Below, piece after piece: positions 47,483 to 48,901 of a stretch of 48,901 nucleotides of DNA. Under the pieces are notes generated by a model. The model made no database searches, had not been told where the DNA came from, and saw nothing but the letters and a program-made list of their open reading frames with translations. The DNA is taken from positions 1-48,901 of the forward strand of contig NZ_LDOV01000032.1 of assembly GCF_001029435.1 (NCBI RefSeq). The letters are read 5' to 3'. This stretch comes from Photobacterium aphoticum. Its GTDB lineage: Bacteria; Pseudomonadota; Gammaproteobacteria; Enterobacterales; Vibrionaceae. A program made the position numbers and the translations under genes. How positions within the stretch are numbered: the stretch's first letter is position 1; every line of letters begins with the position of its first letter.

Positions 47483-47507
47483 GGACTGCGTCGCCCTGGC
47501 GCAGTCC
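47483..47507 (+). terminator. Hairpin after dcu
   Basis: GGACTGCG and CGCAGTCC form an eight-base stem with a nine-base loop, ten bases after the stop. The usual T-tract position is occupied by the heptamer array that begins at 47510. Confidence 0.5.
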
Positions 47508-47509
47508 TC

Positions 47510-47608
<99 letters not shown>

Positions 47609-47680
47609 TGTAGTGGTACATTGAATTTGGCCACCTGATAAGAGGTGATATGATCACCTCGCATTACTACAGGTGAAAAA

Positions 47681-48858
<1,178 letters not shown>

Positions 48859-48868
48859 CCACTACATC

Positions 48869-48901
48869 TCGCATCTCGCATCTCGCACCTCGCACCTCGC
48901 A
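48869..48901. repeat. Heptanucleotide tandem repeat, right part (runs off window)
   Basis: Four full units (TCGCATC twice, TCGCACC twice) and a partial fifth follow the IS and reach the window end. Together with the left part this was a single array of at least 18 units before the IS inserted. Confidence 0.95.

Overview
The window reads as a chromosomal segment of a facultatively anaerobic gammaproteobacterium, most likely Vibrionaceae. The basis is a VieSA/VieB-like signalling set, a DUF3360 membrane protein and an OmpU/OmpL-type porin, together with enteric-like neighbourhoods (ycaO next to pflB; yfbV divergent from ackA-pta). Genus is not assigned. All family names come from recognising protein sequence by eye; no database search was possible.

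Layout. 1-1400: 3' end of a tRNA-Tyr with terminator, a long nearly gene-free stretch with a stem-loop, and two tiny ORFs. 1409-9619: a VieB-like REC-TPR protein, YqjG, a GlsB/YeaQ membrane protein, XthA, GrxB, two orphan periplasmic binding proteins and an ArsR regulator. 9793-27734: a formate block, consisting of ycaO, a DUF3360 transporter where focA sits in enterics, pflB, a VieS/VieA-like phosphorelay and c-di-GMP phosphodiesterase operon, pflA, a LysR regulator divergent from a FocA channel fused to CBS domains, and fhs behind a PurR box. 27898-31051: nupC, a CbiM-like permease and yfbU. 31328-36214: a PgtC/PgtB/PgtA-like operon with no PgtP transporter beside it. 36311-40829: porin, rlmA, ChaN lipoprotein, DUF6172 and yfbV. 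41179-44688: ackA and pta with structured leader and intergenic elements. 44717-45863: a lone Mrr-type endonuclease gene between two identical 35-bp terminators. 46150-47472: a Dcu-type C4-dicarboxylate carrier. 47510-48901: a heptanucleotide tandem repeat split by an apparently intact IS3-family element.

How it fits together. PflA activates PflB, which makes acetyl-CoA and formate. Pta-AckA convert acetyl-CoA to acetate and ATP. FocA-CBS, and perhaps the DUF3360 protein, move formate or other anions. Fhs puts formate onto tetrahydrofolate for purine synthesis, which matches its PurR operator. The Dcu carrier would serve fumarate respiration. An FNR-like box lies upstream of the DUF3360 gene. 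pflB, ackA and pta show a strongly restricted codon choice typical of highly expressed genes, unlike the signalling genes between them.

The least ordinary features are the FocA-CBS fusion with an overlapping leader ORF, the signalling operon separating pflB from pflA, the terminator-bounded mrr gene, the transporter-less pgt-like operon with a degenerate AAA+ regulator, and the IS element inside a heptamer satellite.
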